A stretch of DNA of 64,000 bases from Symbiodinium natans (Eukaryota; Sar; Dinophyceae; Suessiales; Symbiodiniaceae): positions 186,001-250,000 of the forward strand of contig CAJNDS010002159.1 in the NCBI GenBank assembly GCA_905221605.1. Direction: 5' to 3'. Position numbers and translations under genes: made by a program. The first letter of the stretch is position 1. Every line of letters starts with the position of its first letter. The notes below the pieces were generated by a model. It had not been told where the DNA came from. It was given only the letters and a program-made list of their open reading frames with translations, and did no database searches. Of the stretch, positions 1 to 11,494 are shown in pieces.

Positions 1-2237
1 CGCAAACGAGGTTTGATCTGAAGACCCGTGGCACCAGCAAAGGCGAAAGACCCCGCCAGCGGAGGTGATGCGCTCCACAGAACTGAAGGTGGTTCCTGCA
101 CTTGTGAGCTGCAATTCTGACCTGCCAGCATAAGGGAAACGAGCCAGGGCGCTCGCCTGCCCACAAGTTTCCACAGCAAACAAGACGTCATCCGCAGACA
201 GGCCATACCCAGCAATCTCTTGCAGGAAGCACGTGCGCCCGCTCACACAGGTGCGGTGCTGTGCAACCGGTGCGATCCCGATGATGGTGAGCATACCGGC
301 ATCCACTTGGAATCGATCTGGGGTGTCACAGGTGAAGTGCTCACCAGGGCACCAGCACAACCTGTAATCGCCTCCGGCCAGCTTGAGTGGCGTGCTGACC
401 CATCTGGCCGACACAGCTCTGCCAGCAGTGGTTGCAAAGCCCTCGAGAGTTTGTGCGTATGAAAGAGCCGGGCCCGACTCAACGCCACAGGTTTCCAATA
501 TCAAGTACTGGTCTGACTGACTTAGGTCCTGCCCTGTCAGGCCTGTGATTTCGCAAGTAAGACCAGAAAGGCACGTTTTGGACTGTGTCAGCGGGGCAAC
601 GCCGACCAAAGTCAGGGCTCCAACATCCACTTCAAAATCTCGTGCAGCTGAGCAAGCAGAGGCGAGACCCGAACACCAACAGAGCCTGTAAATGCCCCCA
701 GCAGCTGTAAATGGAGCCAAGCCCCAGTCGATGCCCGCCCCACTCCCAGCAAGGACAAGGCTTCCATAGGCCGGAAATCCTACTGCTGTTCCTGCAAGCC
801 CACATGTATCTTGCACTGCGAAGGCATCTGCGGAGTCCAGCGCTGATCCAAGAATTCCGCTCATGAAGCATGTCTGCCCGGCCACACAGGTGCGATCTTG
901 GTAGAGAGGGCGTGGGCCCAGGAGGGTCAGACTGCCAAAGTCAGTCCGGAAAGACTCCACACTGCTGCAAAGGTTCGTGCCTGAGGGAGAGCACCAGCAC
1001 AATCGGTAGTTTCCAGCCGCACTCGTGATCACATTTTGACCGAAGGACAAAGTGATGTCCCCAGCAGGCGTGGACTGCGCAGTTAAGATGCCACTGCCAG
1101 GCAGGCGATCCACCAAACTTGCTTCTCCACAAGTATCCAGGACAGCAAACCTGTCTGTGGCCGGCATGCCAAGTCCGGCAATGCCATAAAGCTTGCAAGT
1201 CTGTCCTGTGATGCACGTGCGTTCTTGGCCTAGTGGCGTAGGTCCCAGCACAGCCAGGCTGCCAATGTCCACCTGATACGCGCTGGCTAGGTCACAGTGA
1301 CCTCCTGGTGAACACCAACACAGCCGATAGACTCCCCCAGCAGTAGTCTGGGCCACTTGCGCCAGAAACGTCACGCCTGCATGTTCCACAGCTCTCGAAA
1401 AGGTACCAGCCTGGCTGAAGCGAGGAATGACACTCGCAAGTCCGCAAGTATCCAAGGCCATAAGAGCCCCTGTCTCCAAACTGCTGTCAAAAAGCCCTTG
1501 TAGGCCTCGTAGAAAACACGCCTGCCCGCTGCTGCACGTACGATCCTGTGTGAGGGGGCTCATCCCCAGCAGCACCAGCCCTCCCACATCCACAACAAAG
1601 CTGTCAGGAGCAACGCAAGCAAAGCCAGCGCTGCACCAGCAAAGTCTGTACTGACCTCCAGCTGCAGTTGGTGCTGTTGAGTCCCATGAAATTGCAGTGC
1701 CACTGGCCTCCACCACATTGGGAACTCCAGCATGAGAGAAGCGAGGAACGAAGTCTGCTTGCCCGCATGTATCCATGACCATCCACACATCACCAGCAGA
1801 GAGAAAGCTGCCGGTGAGCCCTTGAAGGGAGCATACCCGCCCGCTCATGCAGGTCTGGTCCTGGCGCAAAGGAGAGGTCCCCACCAGGGTCAGCTGACCA
1901 AAGTCAGTCGCGAAGTCTCGAGGCAAACTGCATTGAGATGCACCTTGCCTGCACCAACACAACCGATATCGACCTCCAGCTCCAGATACTGGTTCGGAAC
2001 CCCACGTGACAGCCGCGCCACTGGAACTGACATGTGCCACGATACCAGAGAAAGGAAACCGCTCGATTGTAGGGTCCACTCCGCAGGTCTCGAGCACGTG
2101 GATCACATCGTTGACAGACAGGTGCTGCCCGAGAATCCCATCGAATGCACACGTCTGACCACTGACGCATGTGCGATGCTGTTCGAGGGGTGCAGGACCG
2201 ATGATGGTAAATCTGCCTGCTGCTTGGGAGTATACAC
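1..2237 (-). CDS. Giant six-Cys repeat protein, exon 7 (runs off window)
   Basis: Seen: the minus frame stays open from an AG|G acceptor (CTCAG|GTG, exon start 2237) to the left edge. It encodes about seven modules of the pattern GPxPLxQxRTCVSGxxC, then G-x2-G, D-x3-V-x-DTCG, FP-x2-G, TAAGGxYRLCWC and DFxTDxGxL. Each module has six cysteines: a C-x5-C pair, one in DTCG, two in CWC and one before DF. The preceding exon (ending 2997) supplies one base, and the join TTG G|GT GTA is in frame and phase-consistent. Bases 23-2196 are a near-perfect copy of 6542-8715 in exon 3. To the left of base 23 the sequence departs from the other copy but remains open (CWCHGSSDQ...). The even cysteines suggest an extracellular, disulphide-bonded repeat protein. 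This is inference; I do not recognise a named family. Confidence 0.75.
23..2196. repeat. Segmental duplication, copy 1 (pairs with 6542-8715)
   Basis: The 2,174 bases match 6542-8715 at a constant offset of 6519, with no indels noticed. I saw only two substitutions (G1308/T7827 and C1396/T7915). Both ends fall inside coding sequence and at no module boundary, so this is a recent duplication, a gene conversion tract or an assembly duplication, not exon shuffling. Confidence 0.93.
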
Positions 2238-2996
2238 CTGAGCTTATCAGCAAACCACACGGAGCGCAAGGGACAAAACCTGCAAAATCGTCCCGTAGGG
2301 TCAGCCACGGTTCGGAAACTCAACATGCACGGATTCGGATTGTGGATGAACGTATTCGGGAAACTGGAAAACGCGGATTCAGGAGGATTCGGGAAACCGC
2401 GGATCGGGAAACTGGAAAACCACGGATTGCCCGGATTGAGGAAACTGGAAAACGCGGACATCGAGGATTCAGGAAACGGGAAAACACTGCTGTCGCGTGT
2501 TCAGGAAACCGAAAAAAAAGGATATCGCGAAAACAGGAAACTGGAAAGCACACATTCGCGAGAGGGGGCAACATCATCAGCCCCCCTCCCCTACCCCCAC
2601 CCCCACCCCGCCCCCCCCCCACCCACCACCCCCACCCCCACCATCCCCCCCACCCCCCACACCCCACCCCCACCCACCCCCCCACCCCACCACCACCCCA
2701 CCACCCTCCACCCCCCCCACCCACCCCCACACACCCCACCCCGCAACCCCATCGCGTGGTTTTCTGAATCACACGGTTTCCTGAACTGACTGCAACTACT
2801 GTCCTCTGAATCGAGTGACACCAGTTTCCTGAATCGAGTGGAACCAGTTCCAAGCCACTTACCTGAATTGGGCAGTTTCCTTGCTTTCCTGATCCGCATT
2901 CAGTTTCTGAATCGTCCTTTTTTCACATGCTGCTAGCCAAGGCTCGGCATGAGGCAACCGCGTGGTCTTCAGCTGGCTCTAGTTGTACTAGTTGAC
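2238..2996 (-). other. Intron 6 with inverted GATTCAGGAAACTG-type repeats and a C/A tract
   Basis: The inferred intron has donor G|GTCAAC at 2996 and acceptor CTCAG|G ending at 2238. One flank (2325-2560) carries many copies of GATTCRGGAAACTGGAAAA. The other flank (2755-2915) carries the same motif inverted (CAGTTTCCTGAATC). Between them, 2578-2750 is almost pure C and A (CCCCACCC runs), essentially without G or T. The inverted arrangement could fold into a long imperfect stem. Several open frames across the C/A tract are low-complexity artefacts. Confidence 0.65.
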
Positions 2997-3941
2997 CCAA
3001 GGTTGCAGGTCCAGGACACCAGCACAGTGCGTAGTTGCCTCCCGGAGCTGTGAGCGGCTCCGTGCCCCAAGACACCACAGCTCCTGCGAGCTCCAGGCGG
3101 CCCAACGAGGGAAAACCGGATACCAAAGCTGAGTCAACACGGCAGGTGTCCAGGACCAAATAGGAATCACTGCCCGTGATGTACGTGCCCACAAGGCCAT
3201 CAATAGTGCAGGGGACGCCGCTGACACACGTCCTATCTTGCCGCACGGGGCTCACACCAACCACGGTCAAAGCCCCCACATCAGTCCGAAAATCCTGTGA
3301 TCCATAGCACGGGCGAGCACCAACTTCACCGGAACACCAGCACAATCTGTAGGTGCCGCCAGAAACTTCAAGAGGACCTGCCCAGCTGACCACAGCACTG
3401 TGTCCCGAGGCTGCACTCACGCTAGCAATAGACATTGCAGAAGGTGCTGAAGATTGTCCGCAGGTGTCTGCCACCAGAATCCTGTTCCGGCTTGAGATGT
3501 GGGTGCCGAGGAAGCCATCAAACTCGCACGACTGCCCGCTCACACACGTTTTGTCTTGTTGCAAAGGCGAGGGGCCTATCAACAGCAGCTCCCCCATGTC
3601 AGTCGCGAAGTCCGCAGCTTGCGAGCATCTCGAGGCCTGTGAACACCAGCATAGACGGTACAGACCTCCGGCGGCCGTGAGTGCTGCACTGTTCCAAACG
3701 CCAACGCTTCCCTCAGCCGTGACTTGATTGGCAATGCCTGTATTGGCGATGCCGTTGGGACTGATTCCATCTGTGGCACCACAAGTGTCGGCAACAAGAA
3801 TGTGGTCGGCGTCACTGATAAAGCTTCCAATAAGCCCGTCGACACGGCACTCCTCATTGCTGATACATGTGTACGCTTGAAGAAGTTTGGGGCCAATGAT
3901 GTGCATTCGTCCAGCCTCAACAAGAAAATTGGATGGAGTGC
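2997..3941 (-). CDS. Giant six-Cys repeat protein, exon 6
   Basis: The exon has about three cysteine modules (IIGPKLLQAYTC..., LIGPSPLQQDKTC..., VVGVSPVRQDRTC...). The acceptor CCATCCAG|GCACTCC joins donor ATG T|GTAGCAG of exon 5 (intron 4058-3942, 117 bp). The join restores the conserved module cysteine as EEM-C-TPSNFLVEAG, which is strong internal support. The donor TTG G|GTCAAC at 2997/2996 ends the exon in phase 1. The unspliced frame downstream (ending SCRALASSM) is intron readthrough. Two of the three modules are near-identical to exon 5 modules because of a local duplication. Confidence 0.75.
3142..3711. repeat. Local duplication, pairs with 4216-4788
   Basis: These 570 bases are nearly identical to 4216-4788. 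The offset is 1074, rising to 1077 after one in-frame 3-bp indel in GAGGCCT(CCT)GTGAAC. The tract covers about one and a half cysteine modules and links exon 6 to exon 5, so it records module gain by unequal exchange. Confidence 0.9.
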
Positions 3942-4058
3942 CTGGATGGTCCACAGACTGTCAAGCTGCCAACAATCAAACCCTCTTGTGAACGATAAAA
4001 ACTCCTACCATGGTGAACAAAATCAACAAAACTGTACGTATTCTGCCTGGGCTGCTAC

Positions 4059-5534
4059 ACATCTCCTCCAACAGAGAAGATCCAGGACACCAGCAGAGAG
4101 CGTAATTCCCTCCAGCAGCCGTAATTCGAACCGCACCCCAAGATATCAAAGCTCCGCTAGCTTGCAGTGCAACACCTGTTCCAGGAAAACCTGGCACCAC
4201 TGAAGATCCAAAACCGCAGGTGTCCAGGACCAAATAGGAATCACTGCCCGTGATGTACGTGCCCACAAGGCCATCAATAGTGCAGGGGACGCCGCTGACG
4301 CACGTCCTATCTTGCCGCACAGGGCTCACACCAACCACGGTCAAAGCCCCCACATCAGTCCGAAAATCCTGTGATCCATAGCACGGGCGAGCACCAACTT
4401 CACCGGAACACCAGCACAATCTGTAGGTGCCGCCAGAAACTTTAAGAGGACCTGCCCAGCTGACCACAGCACTGTGTCCCGAGGCTGCACTCACGCTAGC
4501 AATAGACATTGCAGAAGGTGCTGAAGATTGTCCGCAGGTGTCTGCCACCAGAATCCTGTTCCGGCTTGAGATGTGGGTGCCGAGGAAGCCATCAAACTCG
4601 CACGACTGTCCGCTCACACACGTTTTGTCTTGTTGCAAAGGCGAGGGGCCTATCAACAGCAGCTCCCCCATGTCAGTCGCGAAGTCCGCAGCTTGCGAGC
4701 ATCTCGAGGCCTCCTGTGAACACCAGCATAGACGGTACAGACCTCCGGCGGCCGTGAGTGCTGCACTGTTCCAAACGCCAACGCTTCCATCATTGGCAAA
4801 CTGTTGCTCCGAAGCAAGCAGGAATGGCCGAACGATGACGATGGCATCGTCAGAACCGCAAGTATCAGAAATCAATATGCTGTCATCTGGGCTTGTCAGC
4901 TCGCCAGGTAGGCCATTCAATTCACAAACGCGCCCACTCACACATGTATGTTGATGGTTCAAAGGTGCAGGCCCGACGATCGTGAGCATTCCGAAGGTGA
5001 CAACAAAGTCACTCGGCTCATCACAAAGTGACGGCGCATTGCCGCACCAGCACATTTGGTATTTCCCACCGGCTGCCGTCACAACATCAGCCCTAAAACT
5101 GCGCAAGTGGCTACCATGAGCTGCGGCCAACGATACAAATACACCGTCGAATGGAAATCGTGGTATGACGCTTGGCAGCGAGCAGGTTTCCAAAATCATA
5201 ACTTCACCCACAAAGCCATCCAAATAGCCGTGAACTGCGATGTCTGAGATTTGGCAAGTCTGTCCAGAAATACATGTTCGATGCTGCTTCAGAGGGCTTG
5301 GTCCTAACACATGCACCGCGCCAAAGTCTGTGCGAAAGTCTTCCGCCACTCGACAGTCCTTGCACCAACACAGGCGGTAGGCGCCCCCGGCAGCCGAAAC
5401 GCGTGTCAGACTCGCAAAGATGATCAAATTGCGCTCCGCAGAACGCTGTAAGCCATCTGCAGGGAAGCCTGGGACGAGAGTGGAGATTCCGCAGGTGTCA
5501 AGGACCGCAACCAAGGACTCTGGTGGCACGATGC
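4059..5534 (-). CDS. Giant six-Cys repeat protein, exon 5
   Basis: The exon has four full cysteine modules plus the second half of the one begun in exon 3. The acceptor GGGCTGAG|GC at 5535/5534 joins donor GAC G|GTGAAAT of exon 4 to read LSDLDG-IVPPESLVAVLDTCG, exactly filling the expected stretch before DTCG. The donor is ATG T|GTAGCAG (last exon base 4059). A hydrophobic stretch (TVLLILFTMVGVFIV) seen if the frame is read past 4059 lies inside the intron and should not be called a membrane anchor. Confidence 0.78.
4216..4788. repeat. Local duplication, partner of 3142-3711
   Basis: This is the second member of the 0.57-kb duplicated tract, with one extra codon relative to its partner (CWCSQEAS against CWCSQAS). 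Confidence 0.9.
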
Positions 5535-5595
5535 CTCAGCCCACCGCTTGGAGTCAGCATGATACTTCATACACTTCCTACTTCTCATATTTCAC

Positions 5596-5695
5596 CGTCC
5601 AAGTCACTTAAGGTGGATGCACAGAGCTCGCCTTCCGCCAGGGAACATGCCGCGGTTTCACTAAACGCGTGGACCATGCAACTCTGGCCACTGAC
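5596..5695 (-). CDS. Giant six-Cys repeat protein, exon 4 (100 bp micro-exon)
   Basis: This short exon is visible only through the repeat pattern. Exon 3 ends ...RQEATC and a GT-AG intron follows (5790-5696, 95 bp, C|GTGCCT...CCAAG|G). Exon 4 then begins VSGQSCMVHAF, so the join recreates the canonical TCVSGxxC. It ends GAC G|GTGAAATATG (phase 1) and joins exon 5 across a 61-bp intron (5595-5535). Confidence 0.78.
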
Positions 5696-5790
5696 CTTGG
5701 CAGGGCAGTGGCTTGAACAATGGCGACGAGTACAAGCAACAACAAGAAAGCAATTCTGCTGCGCTCACGAGGTGCAACTAAGGTAGGCAC

Positions 5791-8781
5791 GCATGTGGCC
5801 TCCTGGCGCAGGAAGTCAGGGCCAATCAGCATCAGGCCACCGGCATCGACGCTGAAATCTGAAGCCTCCAGGCAGGAATTGATCCCAGAGCACCAGCACA
5901 GGCGATAGACGCCCCCGGCTGCCGTTAGAGGAGCTGTGCTCTGGAAGCTCTGCACGCCACCCAGCGCGCTGGAAATGGGCCATACATCGACATCAAAGCC
6001 GGGCGGCAAGGATGCCAAGCCGCATGTTTCCAACACCAGCAGTGCGGATCCTGTCTGCGGAAGATACTGACCTTCCAGCCCTGAGATGCTGCAGGTTTGG
6101 CCACTGACGCACGTACGGTCCTGCGACAGTGGGCTCATTCCCACCAGATCCAAACTTCCAAGAGTAACCAGGGCATGCTGTGCGCTGCCGCACTCTTCGT
6201 CATCTGTGGCAGCACACCAGCACAGCTGATACCTGCCACCAGATGCTGTGACACGCGTGAAAGCCCAGCTGAAGGAGACACCCTCAGCATTCGTTGGGCC
6301 AAGCCCCTGAGCAAAACCAGAAACTAGAGTGGACACACCACCGCACGTGTCCATGACATACAAGCGATCAGCATCCTGTAAGCCATATCCGTAGATGCTA
6401 GAAATCTCACATGTGAGCCCACTGACGCACGTGCGATCCTGAAACAAGGATGCGACACCAACAATGAAGAGGCTCCCAACATCAATCTTCGCATCGCTAG
6501 CTAGGCAAGACGGCAGAGAGTTCTGCAAAGGACGATCTGGCGACCCGTGGCACCAGCAAAGGCGAAAGACCCCGCCAGCGGAGGTGATGCGCTCCACAGA
6601 ACTGAAGGTGGTTCCTGCACTTGTGAGCTGCAATTCTGACCTGCCAGCATAAGGGAAACGAGCCAGGGCGCTCGCCTGCCCACAAGTTTCCACAGCAAAC
6701 AAGACGTCATCCGCAGACAGGCCATACCCAGCAATCTCTTGCAGGAAGCACGTGCGCCCGCTCACACAGGTGCGGTGCTGTGCAACCGGTGCGATCCCGA
6801 TGATGGTGAGCATACCGGCATCCACTTGGAATCGATCTGGGGTGTCACAGGTGAAGTGCTCACCAGGGCACCAGCACAACCTGTAATCGCCTCCGGCCAG
6901 CTTGAGTGGCGTGCTGACCCATCTGGCCGACACAGCTCTGCCAGCAGTGGTTGCAAAGCCCTCGAGAGTTTGTGCGTATGAAAGAGCCGGGCCCGACTCA
7001 ACGCCACAGGTTTCCAATATCAAGTACTGGTCTGACTGACTTAGGTCCTGCCCTGTCAGGCCTGTGATTTCGCAAGTAAGACCAGAAAGGCACGTTTTGG
7101 ACTGTGTCAGCGGGGCAACGCCGACCAAAGTCAGGGCTCCAACATCCACTTCAAAATCTCGTGCAGCTGAGCAAGCAGAGGCGAGACCCGAACACCAACA
7201 GAGCCTGTAAATGCCCCCAGCAGCTGTAAATGGAGCCAAGCCCCAGTCGATGCCCGCCCCACTCCCAGCAAGGACAAGGCTTCCATAGGCCGGAAATCCT
7301 ACTGCTGTTCCTGCAAGCCCACATGTATCTTGCACTGCGAAGGCATCTGCGGAGTCCAGCGCTGATCCAAGAATTCCGCTCATGAAGCATGTCTGCCCGG
7401 CCACACAGGTGCGATCTTGGTAGAGAGGGCGTGGGCCCAGGAGGGTCAGACTGCCAAAGTCAGTCCGGAAAGACTCCACACTGCTGCAAAGGTTCGTGCC
7501 TGAGGGAGAGCACCAGCACAATCGGTAGTTTCCAGCCGCACTCGTGATCACATTTTGACCGAAGGACAAAGTGATGTCCCCAGCAGGCGTGGACTGCGCA
7601 GTTAAGATGCCACTGCCAGGCAGGCGATCCACCAAACTTGCTTCTCCACAAGTATCCAGGACAGCAAACCTGTCTGTGGCCGGCATGCCAAGTCCGGCAA
7701 TGCCATAAAGCTTGCAAGTCTGTCCTGTGATGCACGTGCGTTCTTGGCCTAGTGGCGTAGGTCCCAGCACAGCCAGGCTGCCAATGTCCACCTGATACGC
7801 GCTGGCTAGGTCACAGTGACCTCCTGTTGAACACCAACACAGCCGATAGACTCCCCCAGCAGTAGTCTGGGCCACTTGCGCCAGAAACGTCACGCCTGCA
7901 TGTTCCACAGCTCTTGAAAAGGTACCAGCCTGGCTGAAGCGAGGAATGACACTCGCAAGTCCGCAAGTATCCAAGGCCATAAGAGCCCCTGTCTCCAAAC
8001 TGCTGTCAAAAAGCCCTTGTAGGCCTCGTAGAAAACACGCCTGCCCGCTGCTGCACGTACGATCCTGTGTGAGGGGGCTCATCCCCAGCAGCACCAGCCC
8101 TCCCACATCCACAACAAAGCTGTCAGGAGCAACGCAAGCAAAGCCAGCGCTGCACCAGCAAAGTCTGTACTGACCTCCAGCTGCAGTTGGTGCTGTTGAG
8201 TCCCATGAAATTGCAGTGCCACTGGCCTCCACCACATTGGGAACTCCAGCATGAGAGAAGCGAGGAACGAAGTCTGCTTGCCCGCATGTATCCATGACCA
8301 TCCACACATCACCAGCAGAGAGAAAGCTGCCGGTGAGCCCTTGAAGGGAGCATACCCGCCCGCTCATGCAGGTCTGGTCCTGGCGCAAAGGAGAGGTCCC
8401 CACCAGGGTCAGCTGACCAAAGTCAGTCGCGAAGTCTCGAGGCAAACTGCATTGAGATGCACCTTGCCTGCACCAACACAACCGATATCGACCTCCAGCT
8501 CCAGATACTGGTTCGGAACCCCACGTGACAGCCGCGCCACTGGAACTGACATGTGCCACGATACCAGAGAAAGGAAACCGCTCGATTGTAGGGTCCACTC
8601 CGCAGGTCTCGAGCACGTGGATCACATCGTTGACAGACAGGTGCTGCCCGAGAATCCCATCGAATGCACACGTCTGACCACTGACGCATGTGCGATGCTG
8701 TTCGAGGGGTGCAGGGCCGACAACCATCAGCGTTCCGACTGTGGACTGGAAATGCAGTGCCGTTCCTTGGATCCAGCATGC
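5791..8781 (-). CDS. Giant six-Cys repeat protein, exon 3 (largest)
   Basis: The exon is 997 codons with nine complete cysteine modules and the start of a tenth. The best acceptor is TTCTAG|GCATGC after a pyrimidine-rich run, giving ACWIQGTALHFQSTVG, whose F-x3-VG lines up with DFxTDVG of other modules. A nearby AG|G at 8766/8765 is the alternative. The donor is TGC|GTGCCTACC at 5790. Reading past 5790 gives a leucine-rich hydrophobic peptide (FLLLLVLVAIV) that is intronic, not a transmembrane helix. The internal ATG at 8727 is simply a residue within the module (TLMVVG), not a start. Most of this exon (6542-8715) is duplicated at 23-2196. Confidence 0.8.
6542..8715. repeat. Segmental duplication, copy 2 (pairs with 23-2196)
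   Basis: See the partner at 23-2196. Homology stops at 8715, where the flank reads ACAACCATCAGCG here and ATGATGGTAAATC in the other copy. At the low end it stops at 6542, within CWCHGS, after which the copies encode different residues. Confidence 0.93.
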
Positions 8782-9682
8782 CTAGAAGTGAACCGAAGCT
8801 AGAAGAGTCAGTGGACAATCTGTTACGCGGTATCCACGCAGCAGATCCACTACAATACAGTACAAGAGTGTGACAGATACAAATGCAAACAGCGCACGCG
8901 CTCGCAAAAACAGAGACTGCAGGTGGTCGTCCAATTACGTACTACAGTAAATGATGCCTGGCACCAGGTACTAGTGAAACACCACGCCAGGACAAGCTCG
9001 AAGCTTCTCGGAACGCAACCCCGAAGGAGGAAGCCGGGAAGTAAGACGCCAACCCTTACCACGAGTGGCGACGAGTACAAGCCTCCACCTGTGGCCAACG
9101 ATAGCGTAAGTGACCATAGCCGACATCCAGGATCGTACTACGCACCTGGCGCCAATGAGGAAAGTGATACAGATGGGGATGAAGCAAAAAACACAGTGAA
9201 ACGCAACGAAGCAACATACCCCGAAGCGGACTGTCTCTGCACGTATCTCGTTTTGACAGCACAAACTCAAAAAGCTCTTAGTCCCTCCAGTCAAAGCCCT
9301 TCAAGACGCACCTCAGAGGCCTTCCATACCCCATTTGGAAGTCTAGTGTTACGACCGAACTCAACACTTTCACTCCGCATTTGTGAGAACAGGGCTACGC
9401 AAGCTAGATGGTGCTTCTTCTTCGCGTGCCAGGGCAAAGCTCGCTGTCCCAATTCCGCAAGACAAGAAGTAATGTGGGGGCCATGAGGCCTCCACTCCCC
9501 CCCCCCCCCCCCGCGCCATCATTTCCCGTGAAATCTGGGGCAGGGGGGTGGGACGGAAACTATGGTTAAGTCAATCTTATCGGTGGGGGGGCCTGTTTAA
9601 CTATAACTATTTATGAATCAACCCGTGACCCACCAAGAGAATTTGTAATCTGCAACGACACACACAAACTCTAAGGACTTAC
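8782..9682 (-). other. Intron 2 (about 0.9 kb)
   Basis: The donor is AAG|GTAAGTCC (9682), the best consensus donor in this gene, and the acceptor is TTCTAG|G (8782). The intron contains a C17-type homopolymer run (about 9497-9513) and G-rich runs at 9537-9550 and 9582-9592 that could pair with it. No coding similarity is seen inside. An alternative model (9714..8766) is also frame-compatible. Confidence 0.6.
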
Positions 9683-11358
9683 CTTTCGCGACTTGGCCCT
9701 GAATATCCCTGTACCAACGCGGCATTCGTGGCCCAAGGCTCCACATTCAGCCGCAGTTGAGCCAGGTACGCCAGCACACCAGCACAACGAATAAATGCCA
9801 CCTGCCGCAGTGACAGGCAGTGGACCCCATGAAACCCGTGCTCCACTAGACGTCACCTGCGCAGTCGCCCCAGACCCAGGAAATCCATCGATGCTTGCGA
9901 CGTTGAGACCGCAAGTTTGCAATACGGCAAAATGATCTCCGGCAGAGAGGTGCGTTCCGGTGACTCCCTCCAGAGCGCAAGGCAATCCACTGATACACGT
10001 TCTCTGCAAGGGATTCACTCCGATCACTGTCAGCATGCCCACATCAGTTGAGAAGTCTGCGTGCGCCTCACATCGTGAAAGAAGACCTGAACACCAGCAA
10101 AGTCGATAGAAGCCGCCAGCAGCAAGCATCGGGGAGCTGCCCCAGCTTACCGCAGCCGTGCCAGTTTGCGACGCAAGAACTTGAGCAGGTGGCATTTGGG
10201 AAGGTGGCAAATAAGTTTCACCGCAGGTCTCTGACAGCAGCACGCGGTCTTGGCTCGATATGTGCCTGCCAAGAAACCCTTCAAACTCACAGGAAAGGCC
10301 ACTGACACAGGTCCTGTCTTGTTGAAGTGGAGTCGGACCCAGTAACAGCAATCCACCCATGTCAGTGGTAAAATCAGCTGCTCTGGCGCATGCTGCGGTA
10401 GAGGGACACCAGCAGAGTCTGTACTGACCACCAGCGGCTGTAATTGCATTTCTCCACATCGCCATGCCATTGTCCACCACATCTGCCAAGCCAGTATTGA
10501 CATATTTTGGCACAAACACAGCTGGGTCAGTGCCACAAGTGTCAGCAATCAAAATGCTACTGTGGGTATACTCTCCGAGCAGGCCGCCGAAGTAGCAGCT
10601 TTGACCACTTGTGCATGTGCGATCTTGTCGCAGAGGGGTCGGGCCAATTATGTCAATCATACCAACAGAGACATGAAAGTCTTCTGCATCCACACAAGGC
10701 CCAGGAATCGTGGAACACCAGCACAAGTTGTACAGCCCACCAGCTACAGAAATCACCTCTGTCTGGAACGCGCCAAGAAGGGAGCTGAAGTAAGAAGTCG
10801 CTGGAGGTCTTATGGGCTCTGCCCAGATGCGAGGCAGAACGCTGCGAGATGCACATGTCTCAAGAATAAGCAACCGCCCAATCGACCAGTCAAATTCAAA
10901 CTGGTTGTAGAAAGACATGTCGGAGATTCGGCACGTCTGGCCCGAGACACATGTTCGGTGCTGATCCAGTGGTGAGGGCCCAAGCAGGTGCAGCGAACCA
11001 AAATCCGTTCGGAAATCCTCCGGCCGCTCACACCCTCCTGGCAAGCTGCACCAACATAAACGATAGAGTCCACCAGACAACGAGATCCTAGGCAGAGCAC
11101 CAGACGTCAGAAGCCCTTCATTCGGGAAGCCGACAACAGCCGTGGACAGGCCACATGTGTCTCGAATCGCAACCTTGTCGTCATGGGTCAAAAAGGAACC
11201 TGTGAAGGTGCCGAGTACACAGGTGTACCCACTGACACAGGTTCGGCTCTGTGTCAATGGCGCAGGCCCGATGATCATCAATCCACCTGCATCCACCCGA
11301 AAATCCTCTTGGATACCACAAGAGAATGTGGCAGCACACCAGCATAATCGGTACAGGC
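9683..11358 (-). CDS. Giant six-Cys repeat protein, exon 2
   Basis: The exon has five cysteine modules (IIGPAPLTQSRTC, LLGPSPLDQHRTC, IIGPTPLRQDRTC, LLGPTPLQQDRTC, VIGVNPLQRTC). The acceptor TTGCCAG|GCC at 11359/11358 joins exon 1 donor GGT G|GTGCC to give SAAG-GLYRLCWC, exactly the conserved signature. The intron is 136 bp (11494-11359). After splicing the frame is continuous for 558 codons to AAG|GTAAGT. The upstream in-frame peptide (MSLPLCCSG...) is intron sequence. Confidence 0.78.
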
Positions 11359-11494
11359 CTGGCAACAGAAGGTGCACTTTTCTAACAGAAACACACAACT
11401 CAACATGACTTGCGATGCTTATCATGCCGCTGCAGCATAATGGCAATGACACTGTTGCTCAATACTAAGTTGCACGCCACTGCAGCCAAGGCAC

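Noticed and set aside
2320-2900. Proline/histidine-rich and glycine/tryptophan-rich ORFs
   Set aside because: They are low-complexity frames over the C/A tract inside an intron.
3976-4058. Hydrophobic C-terminus (LLILFTMVGVFIV) of exon 5
   Set aside because: It is intron readthrough; the splice to 3941 restores the conserved module cysteine.
5608-5790. Leucine-rich transmembrane tail on the repeat protein
   Set aside because: It lies inside a 95-bp GT-AG intron; splicing restores TCVSGQSC of the module instead.
8923-9486. Plus-strand 187-codon ORF
   Set aside because: It lies antisense within an intron of the repeat gene, has no motif and ends at a C homopolymer.
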